A stretch of DNA of 6,149 nucleotides. Source: Gemmatimonadota bacterium. GTDB lineage: Bacteria > Gemmatimonadota > Gemmatimonadetes > Longimicrobiales > Gaopeijiaceae. The DNA lies in the NCBI GenBank assembly GCA_024638395.1, contig JAHEKK010000213.1:1-6149 (forward strand), given 5' to 3'. Within the stretch, counting starts at the first letter, position 1; the number at the start of each line of letters is the position of its first letter. Made by a program: the position numbers and the translations under genes. The notes beneath the pieces are model-generated. The model worked only from the letters and a program-made list of their open reading frames with translations, was not told the origin of the DNA and searched no databases. Positions 1 to 5,513 of the stretch are shown piece after piece.

Positions 1-519
1 GGTAGCCGACCCCGAGAAGACGCCCTCCTCCACCACGTTTTCCCCGCCCGGCGCTGAAGGCTGGTACCGGAGGACCGGGTTCCCGGCCCAGAGCTGAAAG
101 CGGGTCCCGTCGGTACTCAAGGCCGCCCCGAGGGCGCGATTGGCGGGACCCCCGTCGTACCGTGGTCCATCGGATCCCACGTAGTAGAGGATGTAGGTCC
201 CGTCCTTCTTGATGGCCGAGACGGGGCTGATGGCACCCTCCAATCGGCGGTCCCAGCCCGAGGTGGGCGCCGGAAAGGCTTCACCGTGGTCCTGCCACTC
301 CCCCTGAGGGGGGATCAGGACCGGGTTGAGGGTCGGCGGAAGAGTCGGGCAATCATCTTCAGCAACGGAAGACCCGGCGGTGGGATTCGCGGCATCGGGT
401 GGGCAATCGGTCCCCACACCTACCGGCTCCTGTCCGGAGCAACTCGCTGCCGACGGCAGGATCAGCACCGCCATCACGGCCAACTCCCAAGAACGCCCGA
501 AACGGGGGCGGTACCTCAT
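1..519 (-). CDS. Secreted lipoprotein with glycosyl-hydrolase-like beta-propeller start (partial, runs off left edge)
   Basis: An open frame of 173 codons begins at ATG 519-517 and is still open at base 1, so the C-terminal part is missing from the window. The start is fixed by GGAGG five bases upstream. Residues 1-26 form a signal peptide (basic MRYRPRFGR, then a hydrophobic stretch to LPSAAS) followed by Cys27, a slightly weak lipobox (A-A-S-C), so the protein is probably lipid-anchored outside the inner membrane. Residues 28-66 are a low-complexity, Pro/Ala-rich linker with two more cysteines (39 and 57). From about residue 76 the sequence looks like the first blades of a five-bladed propeller of the GH43/GH32/GH130 type: 'ISPVSAIKKDGTYILYYVG' (98-115), then 'RALGAALSTDGTRFQLW' (128-144) and 'GNPVL'. 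Such proteins usually act on glycans. I cannot assign catalytic residues or a substrate. The reading frame is secure, the fold call is moderate, and the enzyme activity is unknown. Confidence 0.8.
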   Translation of the reverse strand, partial: MRYRPRFGRSWELAVMAVLILPSAASCSGQEPVGVGTDCPPDAANPTAGSSVAEDDCPTLPPTLNPVLIPPQGEWQDHGEAFPAPTSGWDRRLEGAISPVSAIKKDGTYILYYVGSDGPRYDGGPANRALGAALSTDGTRFQLWAGNPVLRYQPSAPGGENVVEEGVFSGSAT

Positions 520-523
520 GTCG

Positions 524-529
524 TCCTCC
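524..529 (-). promoter_or_regulatory. Ribosome binding site of the lipoprotein gene
   Basis: Read on the minus strand this is GGAGGA. The GGAGG core ends five bases before the ATG at 519. It decides the start of the left-edge gene and supports the frame as real. No convincing -35/-10 pair was found in the 169 bases between this gene and the DinB remnant; the only AT-rich spot is a TATACC (570-575, minus) without a matching -35. Confidence 0.75.
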
Positions 530-688
530 AACCTCGTGTCCCCGGTCCGGCGCGTCCTCCATCTGGAAAGGTATAACCCAAAGGCCGGTCGGTGGTTGCG
601 CGTGCCGGGGTCGCCGGCAGTCCGACCTTGCCACTCCGGCGGCTACGAATGGGGATCAAAGCGGCCACGGTGATTGACACTGCCCGCG

Positions 689-1108
689 CTACGGCTTGCA
701 GAGCAGCCGAATCTGCCCGAGAAGATACGCCTCGTGTTGGACAAGGCCCTGCAGCAGGACTTCGAAGGTGTAGGTTCGGCCGGGCACAATGCGATCCAGG
801 TCCGCGTTCACAAGTCCGCGCCAGCGCAAGGACCGCCGAGCCCTTCCAGAACGCGAGGTGTCCGAACAGATCGATGATGCGATTGGATCCGATCCGTGGC
901 TCCGCGAGAGCATGCTCAGGCGTGATCTCCGCCAACACTTCCGCGACCGACGGTCCGACCAAGACGGCTTCGAGAACACTGCGTCGAGTTGTTCCTTGAT
1001 CCCGAGCGCCCGTCCGCTTCTACAAACGACCCGTCGGGATACGTGGGCCGCTCGATCATCGACCACGGTCAAGGTTCCGGCCAGCACCAGAGCGGAAAAG
1101 CAACACAC
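689..1108 (-). pseudogene. DinB-family protein remnant: two frame changes and a deleted middle
   Basis: Three consecutive pieces on the minus strand match the layout of DinB-like (YfiT/DinB four-helix) proteins but lie in two frames. Frame 1 gives 'GIKEQLDAVFSKPSW' (about 1003-959). Frame 2 then gives 'GPSVAEVLAEITPEHAL' and 'IIDLFGHLAFWKG' (about 956-840). Frame 1 resumes with 'ADLDRIVPGRTYTF' and 'LLQGLVQHEAYLLGQI' to a stop at 691-689. The first change fits loss of one base near 955-961. At the second (about 815-840) only some 15 codons separate the 'HLAFW' and 'VPGRTY' motifs where I recall about 60 in relatives, so roughly 45 codons are gone. One of the usual three metal-ligand histidines is replaced ('HEAYLLGQ' instead of H-x-x-Y-H-x-G-Q). 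The frame stays open from GTG 1108, which has GAGGAGG five bases upstream, but residues before 'GIKEQL' are unrecognised and the middle translates as Arg/Ser-rich out-of-frame sequence. A sequencing error could explain the first shift but not the missing block. Confidence 0.7.
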
Positions 1109-1153
1109 CCCGTCCTCCTCGTCTTCGTCCGTGATCCCAAGCCGGGACGCGGC

Positions 1154-1169
1154 GTATCTTGATAGATAC
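1154..1169. promoter_or_regulatory. AT-rich dyad, possible operator between divergent genes
   Basis: GTATCT-TGAT-AGATAC is a perfect inverted repeat with 6-base arms and a 4-base centre. A second, overlapping dyad (TATC-TT-GATA) lies inside it. It is the most AT-rich patch in a GC-rich stretch, 53 bases before the cyclase ATG and about 45 bases before the GTG of the DinB remnant, midway between divergent starts. This is the usual place for a dimeric repressor site. The regulator is unknown and no regulator gene is in the window. A small hairpin in the cyclase leader is the alternative. Confidence 0.4.
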
Positions 1170-1222
1170 TCATGGGACGGGGTCGGGTTTGGACATCCGG
1201 GTAGGGGGCCCCAACTTCCGGG

Positions 1223-2563
1223 ATGACTTCACTCGGTGAGGGGTCTCCATCGGCGAGGCGTTCCGTCCGCCTCGACAATGACGAAGCCTCTGTCGCTCCT
1301 CTTCTGGAACGGGAGATCCTCGGGAGCTACATACTCCGCGCCCGGGTGTTGGCGGCCCTGTTCGCCTTCGGGCTCGCCGTCGCCCTGCTGACCCGGTACA
1401 CACCAGCACAACCTCCCGAATATGCGTTCGGCTCCGGGCCGTCGCGGATTGTCATCGCATTCATCGCCTTTCTGGCGGTCTATGAAGCGAGCGTTGCGGT
1501 TTGGGCGACGACGCGAAGGCGAAGGGATCTGACACCTCCCGAGTGGACCTGGTACTTGAACAGCGCGGTCGAGCTCACCGCACCCACGTTGGCCATGTGG
1601 TTGATGGCTACACGGATGGCCAGCCCCCCCTTCGCCCTCGCTACCCCCGTCGTTCTCGTCTATTTCGGGTTCATAGCCCTCTCCACCCTCCGTCTCAGCC
1701 CCACGTTCTCGGTCTTCACCGGCTCCTTCGCGGCACTCCAGTACGCCCTCCTCTCCGTCCACCTTCTGAAAACCCACCCCCTCGGAAGCGATGTGGATCC
1801 GCTCTTTTCGTCCCTCCATTTTCCAATCCAACGCGCTGTCATCCTGTTTGCCGTGGGCGTCGGCTGCGCCTTCGTCGCCTCCGAGTTGAGACGCCGCGTG
1901 TCGGACACCATCACGACGTGGCAGGCGAGTCAACGGATTCTCCGCGTTTTTGGCGAGCAGACCTCGCCTGAGGTGGCCGCAGCACTCCTGGAGGGATCGG
2001 ACAGGACGAGGGAGAACCGCTTCGTCTGCGTCCTCTTCCTGGACATCCGAAACTTCAGCACCTATGCCGAATCCCGAAGTCCAGCGGAGGTGGTCGCCTA
2101 CCTCGAAGCCTTCTTCGACTTCGCCATCGAGTCCGTAGTCCACCACCATGGCCACGTTCACCAACTCCTGGGCGACGGCTTCATGGCGATCTTCGGTGCA
2201 CCGCGTTCCCACGGGAACGACTGCGCCAACGCCGTCGCCGCGGCCTTCGAGATCATCGCCAGGCTGGAGCAGGCCGTGCAAGAGGGACGACTCCAGCCCA
2301 CGGAACTGGGGATCGGGATCCACGCAGGGGATGTCGTCGCCGGCTCCGTGGGGTCCCCGCTCCACCGGGAATACAAGGTCACGGGAGACGCGGTCAATGT
2401 GGCGGCTCGGGTCGAGGGGCTGACCAAGACACTCGAGGCGGCGCTGCTGGTCACGGAGGCCGTGTGGCGCCGACTCGATGAACCGCGCCCAGAGGTGTTG
2501 GACCGGCGTCAGGCTCAGGTGCGAGGCCGGCGGGAACCGGTACAGGTTCTCACACTGGCCTGA
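1223..2563 (+). CDS. Membrane-bound class III adenylate/guanylate cyclase
   Basis: A 446-residue protein that should convert a nucleoside triphosphate to a 3',5'-cyclic nucleotide at the cytoplasmic face of the membrane. Residues 1-40 are polar. About six hydrophobic segments follow (roughly 41-58, 75-94, 112-131, 135-157, 160-181, 203-221). A short helical linker leads into 'RVFGEQTSPEVAAALL' (241-256), the stretch typical just before such catalytic domains. The cyclase domain spans about 265-446. Metal-binding Asp274 ('LFLDIRNFS') and Asp318 ('LLGDGFMAIFG') are present, as are transition-state Asn392 and Arg396 ('VNVAAR'). The two purine-recognition positions look unusual: Gln314 where Lys is normal, and Lys385 where Thr or Asp is normal ('EYKVTGD'). 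A His-rich run (307-313) precedes the second metal Asp. ATG 1223 is the first possible ATG after an in-frame stop at 1202-1204; it lacks a good Shine-Dalgarno. It appears to be a single-gene unit, with a dyad upstream. The family call is very secure; ATP versus GTP preference is not. Confidence 0.95.
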   Translation: MTSLGEGSPSARRSVRLDNDEASVAPLLEREILGSYILRARVLAALFAFGLAVALLTRYTPAQPPEYAFGSGPSRIVIAFIAFLAVYEASVAVWATTRRRRDLTPPEWTWYLNSAVELTAPTLAMWLMATRMASPPFALATPVVLVYFGFIALSTLRLSPTFSVFTGSFAALQYALLSVHLLKTHPLGSDVDPLFSSLHFPIQRAVILFAVGVGCAFVASELRRRVSDTITTWQASQRILRVFGEQTSPEVAAALLEGSDRTRENRFVCVLFLDIRNFSTYAESRSPAEVVAYLEAFFDFAIESVVHHHGHVHQLLGDGFMAIFGAPRSHGNDCANAVAAAFEIIARLEQAVQEGRLQPTELGIGIHAGDVVAGSVGSPLHREYKVTGDAVNVAARVEGLTKTLEAALLVTEAVWRRLDEPRPEVLDRRQAQVRGRREPVQVLTLA

Positions 2564-2633
2564 CGCGTCGTGCGGAGGGGACGGGGATGCCACGGCACGT
2601 GATCCGATTGGGTGGAGGGCTGTTGCGGCGTCG

Positions 2634-2642
2634 CCCCCCCCC
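2634..2642. repeat. Run of nine C residues
   Basis: A C9 homopolymer sits just beyond the last recognisable codon of the sigma-factor remnant, between it and the cyclase 3' end. Such tracts slip during replication and sequencing, so its length may vary. The surrounding stretch 2564-2662 holds no gene I can support and no hairpin followed by a T-run. Confidence 0.7.
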
Positions 2643-2662
2643 GCATAAACCGATTCGATACA

Positions 2663-2938
2663 CCATTTCCGCACCGACTTCAGCACATCGAGTGCGGCAT
2701 TGCGGGCGATCCGTGGAGAAGGGAGAGGGGGGTGAATGACTTCACCGTTCCCTTCCTGACCAAGGAGCCACGAAAGCGCCTTGGGCCACGTCTTCCGCTT
2801 CGTCGCGGTTGCCCAGGACGCTGAAGACATAGCGGACCACTGGTTCCCAGTAGCTCTCCAGGAGGAAACCCACGGCCGCCGGTCGCCGGCGGCAACACGC
2901 CCCATGATCTGTGAATCGTCGGTCTTCCTTACTCTCAC
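2663..2938 (-). pseudogene. ECF-type sigma factor remnant: region 2 only, frame-broken
   Basis: Minus-strand pieces match region 2 of extracytoplasmic-function sigma-70 factors. Frame 1 gives 'TDDSQIMGRVAAGDR' (GTG 2938 is a possible start). Frame 2 gives 'AAVGFLLESYWEPVVRY', then 'LGNRDEAEDVAQGAFV', the hallmark core-binding and -10-recognition stretch, ending at a TGA (2744-2742). Frame 1 resumes with 'RIARNAALDVLKSVRKW' (2710-2663). Adding one G near 2871-2874 restores 'GDRAAV' exactly, so a one-base deletion explains the first shift; a one-base gain or two-base loss between about 2760 and 2711 explains the second. After 'SVRKW' nothing resembles region 4, the -35-binding domain, so the 3' half is lost. 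No clear ribosome site precedes GTG 2938. An active sigma factor is unlikely. Identity as an ECF factor is well supported; whether the shifts are real or sequencing errors is open, but absence of region 4 is independent of them. Confidence 0.75.
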
Positions 2939-2940
2939 AA

Positions 2941-3000
2941 CGAACCAGGAGGGCGGTCGTGCCAATGGGGGTACCCCCTCTCCTGGCGGGGCCCGGTTCG
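2941..3000. repeat. Cluster of inverted repeats in the gap before the oxidase operon
   Basis: Three perfect pairings overlap here: CGAACC (2941-2946) with GGTTCG (2995-3000), CCAGGAG (2945-2951) with CTCCTGG (2980-2986), and the 12-base palindrome GGGGGTACCCCC (2967-2978). They are not concentric, so they may form alternative hairpins instead of one stem. No T-run follows on either strand, which argues against a standard terminator. The place, between a minus-strand gene start and a plus-strand operon, would suit a regulatory site. No promoter is convincing in 3001-3103. Confidence 0.45.
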
Positions 3001-3093
3001 CCTCTGTCGGGCCCCCGCCTTGCAGCGGCGGCCGGGCGACGACATGCTGACCGCGTGCAGACCCCATGACCGATCTCCCGATCGCTCCGTCCC

Positions 3094-3099
3094 AGGAGG
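3094..3099 (+). promoter_or_regulatory. Ribosome binding site of the FAD oxidase gene
   Basis: AGGAGG lies four bases before ATG 3104. It selects this start over an in-frame ATG at 3020, and the chosen start places a twin-arginine signal exactly at the N-terminus. Confidence 0.85.
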
Positions 3100-3103
3100 C
3101 TTC

Positions 3104-4609
3104 ATGAAGCGCAGGACGTTCCTCCGTGCCGGGGCCGCCGCGGCCATCGCAGGCGCCCTTCCCCGCGGCCGCGCCTTCGCCGCGCCTTTTCGGCCCCTCT
3201 CGCAGGTCCCCCCCGACCTCGACGCGATCACCGGCGACGGCCGCGACGTGGTCTTGCGGGGCCGTGACGTTCAGGAGCTGAGTCAGGCGCTCCGGGGGGC
3301 CCTGCTCCTTCGGGAGGACGAAGGGTACGATGCGGCCAGGCGTGTCCTGAACCCGTCCTTCGACAAGTACCCCGCCCTCGTCGTACAGCCCACGGGAACC
3401 GCCGACGTCCAACGCGCAGTGGAGTTCGCCGCCGCCCACGACCTCCTGGTCGCCGTGAAGTGCGGCGGGCATAGCTTCTCCGGGAAGTCCACCTGCGACC
3501 GTGGCATGCTCATGGACCTCTCGAGGTTCCGAGGCGTCCGAATCGACCCGAAAGCCAGGAGGGGCCGTATCGCGGGCGGATCCCTCCTCGGCGAGCTGGA
3601 CCACGAGGCGATGGCCCACGGCCTGGTGACGCCCATGGGGACGGTGTCCCACACCGGGGTCGGTGGACTGGCCACGGGCGGGGGCTTCGGGCGGACTGCC
3701 CGACGGTTCGGGTTGAGCCTCGACAACATGACGGCCGTCGACATCGTCACGGCGGACGGCGCCCTCCTCCAGGCGAGCGCGGGGGAGAACCCGGATCTCT
3801 TCTGGGCCGTGCGAGGCGGCGGCGGCAACTTCGGCGTCGTCACGTCCTTCGAGTTCCAGCTCCACCCCATGCAGCGGGACGTGGTCGGGGGGACCATCCT
3901 CTATCCGTTAGCCATGATGAGGGATGTGCTGGAGCGTTACCGGGAATACCACGAGCGGGCCCCGGACGATCTGTACATGGACTTCCTGGCGATCCAAGCC
4001 CCGGGTGGTGCGCCCGGGGTCACTGGGTTCTCCGTCTGCTATTCCGGCCCCGAGGGTCGGGCCGAGTCTGTCCTGGCGCCCCTGCGGGATCTGGGCACGC
4101 CCGTCGTCGACGACGTTGCGCGGATGGACTACGTGGCCCAGCAACGTTCCGGAGACATCGACGACCCGAGGGCACTGGGTCAGTATCTCACCGGGGGCTT
4201 CATCGCGGACCTGCCGGACGGCCTCATCGACGGCCTCGTCAACGGATTCCGCGGCGACCCGTCGAGGGCGACCGTCGTCTTCTTCCAACACAGCGGGGGA
4301 GCCATCAACCGAATCCCCTCCGACGCCACGGCCTTCCCCCACCGCTACGCCATGGCCAACGTCGGCATCAACGCGGGCTGGCCCTTCGGCGCCGATGCAG
4401 CGCCCCACATGGCCTATGCCCGCCAATACTGGCGGGATATCCAACAGTACGGAGACGGCTTCTATACCGTGGACGTGCCGCCCGACACCACTGTCGAGGG
4501 CATCAATCGGAACTACCGGGGGAACTACGCCCGCCTGGTCACGCTCAAGGACCGATACGATCCGAAGAACCTGTTCCGGCTGAACACGAACGTGGAGCCC
4601 ACGGCCTGA
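3104..4609 (+). CDS. Tat-exported FAD-linked oxidase (berberine-bridge-enzyme-like)
   Basis: A 501-residue flavoprotein expected to oxidise an organic substrate with FAD and pass electrons to oxygen or another acceptor. Residues 1-26 are a twin-arginine signal (KRRTFLRAG, hydrophobic stretch, AFA before the predicted cut), so the folded, cofactor-loaded enzyme is exported. The FAD-binding PCMH-type domain (FAD_binding_4) spans about 91-255, with 'KCGGHSFSG' (119-127), 'GVGGLATGGGFG' (185-196) and 'WAVRGGGGNFG' (234-244). A C-terminal BBE domain ends with 'NYARLVTLKDRYDPKNLFR' (474-492). His123 matches the histidine that carries 8-alpha-linked FAD. The cysteine that makes a second bond in bicovalent members is absent (Val181 in 'GTVSHTGVGG'), so a single-bond, 6-hydroxynicotine-oxidase-like attachment is likely. 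Length is normal for the family. It is the first gene of a likely three-gene operon, 40 bases before the next. Substrate is unknown; sugars, alkaloid-like amines and phenolics all occur in the family. Confidence 0.93.
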   Translation: MKRRTFLRAGAAAAIAGALPRGRAFAAPFRPLSQVPPDLDAITGDGRDVVLRGRDVQELSQALRGALLLREDEGYDAARRVLNPSFDKYPALVVQPTGTADVQRAVEFAAAHDLLVAVKCGGHSFSGKSTCDRGMLMDLSRFRGVRIDPKARRGRIAGGSLLGELDHEAMAHGLVTPMGTVSHTGVGGLATGGGFGRTARRFGLSLDNMTAVDIVTADGALLQASAGENPDLFWAVRGGGGNFGVVTSFEFQLHPMQRDVVGGTILYPLAMMRDVLERYREYHERAPDDLYMDFLAIQAPGGAPGVTGFSVCYSGPEGRAESVLAPLRDLGTPVVDDVARMDYVAQQRSGDIDDPRALGQYLTGGFIADLPDGLIDGLVNGFRGDPSRATVVFFQHSGGAINRIPSDATAFPHRYAMANVGINAGWPFGADAAPHMAYARQYWRDIQQYGDGFYTVDVPPDTTVEGINRNYRGNYARLVTLKDRYDPKNLFRLNTNVEPTA

Positions 4610-4638
4610 TCCCTCATACCCGTTCACCGAAGCGCCAT

Positions 4639-4643
4639 AGGAG
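4639..4643 (+). promoter_or_regulatory. Ribosome binding site of the DUF1028 gene
   Basis: AGGAG ends six bases before ATG 4650, within the 40-base gap after the oxidase stop. The gap shows no terminator hairpin, which supports read-through from the oxidase gene. Confidence 0.8.
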
Positions 4644-4649
4644 AACTGC

Positions 4650-5504
4650 ATGTTGCGACATATCCGGCCGCGGACCCTCGCCCTGGCCGCAGCCCTACTC
4701 CTCCTGCCGACCTCGGCGTCGGCTACGTGGTCCATCATCGCCGTCGACACCAGAAACGGCCTCGTGATCATCGCCTCGGCCACATGTGTGTCCGCGGAAG
4801 GGCTTCGCACGAGAGGCGGGCTCATGAGCATCCAGGCGGTAATCGTGCCAGGCCTCGGTGTAGCGGCGGCCCAGGCCGGCGTCGACGGGACCCGGGCGAA
4901 CCAGACGTTGATCTTCGAACAGATGCAGGCGGGTACGGATCCCGACGACATCCTCCGCATGCTCTCGGAGGATGAGAACTTCCAGCGCCGACAGTTCGGG
5001 ATCGTGGACTTGCGGGGTCGCTCGGCCGGCTTCTCCGGAACGGGGAACGGGTACGCATCCCTCGCCGTACAGAGCGACGTGCGAGACCAGGGCATCTACT
5101 TCGCCGTCCAGGGCAACATCCTCGAATCCGACGCCGTGGTGCTCGAAGCGGTAGAGGCGTTCCTCGCCGAGGAGGGAACCGTGGTGGACCGCGTGATGGC
5201 GGGTATGGAAGCGGCCGACCGCGCGGGGGGCGACAGCCGGTGTTCGTGCAGGACCGAGCCCGTCCCCGAAACGGACGCCAGTTGCCAGCACCGCACGGCT
5301 CACGTGGCCTATGTGGCCGCGGCGAAGGCCGAGGACCCCGTCGGCGAGGGTCATTCGAACGGTTCGTACTCCCTGTTCATCGATGTGGATGACGAGAACA
5401 TCGCCCCAAACGAAAACGCTAACCCGGTCCGGACCCTCCGCATGCGGTACGATGCCTGGAAGGCCGACGGTGGCCTCGGCGACCTCGGACTGGGCGGGCC
5501 CTAG
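4650..5504 (+). CDS. Secreted DUF1028-family protein (Ntn-hydrolase-like)
   Basis: A 284-residue protein of the DUF1028 family, whose fold resembles N-terminal-nucleophile (Ntn) hydrolases; the biochemical role of the family is not firmly known to me. Residues 1-25 are a Sec signal (MLRHIRPR, hydrophobic core, ASA cleavage motif). Family landmarks follow in order: 'TWSIIAVD' (26-33), 'GVAAAQAGVDG' (70-80), 'QFGIVDLRGRSAGFSGT' (115-131), 'FAVQGNILES' (151-160), 'AGGDSRCSC' (192-200) and 'NPVRTLRMRYDAWK' (258-271). Predicted cleavage after Ala25 would leave Thr26 at the mature N-terminus, where an Ntn enzyme carries its nucleophile; this is inference. Cys46, 198, 200 and 212 could form disulfides outside the cytoplasm. 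Middle gene of the operon: 40 bases after the oxidase and nine bases before the peptidase ATG, so co-translation is likely. Family call secure, function unknown. Confidence 0.92.
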   Translation: MLRHIRPRTLALAAALLLLPTSASATWSIIAVDTRNGLVIIASATCVSAEGLRTRGGLMSIQAVIVPGLGVAAAQAGVDGTRANQTLIFEQMQAGTDPDDILRMLSEDENFQRRQFGIVDLRGRSAGFSGTGNGYASLAVQSDVRDQGIYFAVQGNILESDAVVLEAVEAFLAEEGTVVDRVMAGMEAADRAGGDSRCSCRTEPVPETDASCQHRTAHVAYVAAAKAEDPVGEGHSNGSYSLFIDVDDENIAPNENANPVRTLRMRYDAWKADGGLGDLGLGGP

Positions 5505-5513
5505 GTGGCGTCG

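Noticed and set aside
516..962. A 148-codon minus-strand frame as an independent gene
   Set aside because: Only its first 40 or so residues are DinB-like; the rest is out of frame with the DinB C-terminus and overlaps the lipoprotein start. It is one piece of the remnant.
286..999. Several plus-strand frames over the left 1 kb
   Set aside because: They have no family features and lie opposite the lipoprotein gene and the DinB remnant.
1159..1190. TTGATA as a -35 box for the cyclase promoter
   Set aside because: No acceptable -10 box lies 16-18 bases downstream; the GATACT beside it also lacks a -35 partner.
2564..2633. Terminator after the cyclase
   Set aside because: Only a 4-base TGCC/GGCA pairing is seen, with no T-run.
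3020..3103. Earlier ATG for the FAD oxidase
   Set aside because: It adds 28 polar residues before the twin-arginine signal and has no comparable ribosome site; AGGAGG favours ATG 3104.
1229..3865. Very long minus-strand open frame (878 codons) opposite the cyclase and oxidase
   Set aside because: It is antisense to two clear protein families, has a composition typical of GC-rich shadow frames, and only its 2663-2938 part has real homology, which I annotate as a sigma-factor remnant.
3908..5095. Minus-strand open frame opposite the oxidase and DUF1028 genes
   Set aside because: No recognisable domain; it crosses two convincing plus-strand genes and their ribosome sites. GC-rich shadow.
4695..5354. 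Minus-strand open frame opposite the DUF1028 gene
   Set aside because: Antisense to a conserved family with a signal peptide; no motif of its own.
5505..5513. GTG start for the M1 peptidase directly after the DUF1028 stop
   Set aside because: The AGGTGG site would overlap this start; it is correctly spaced for ATG 5514.
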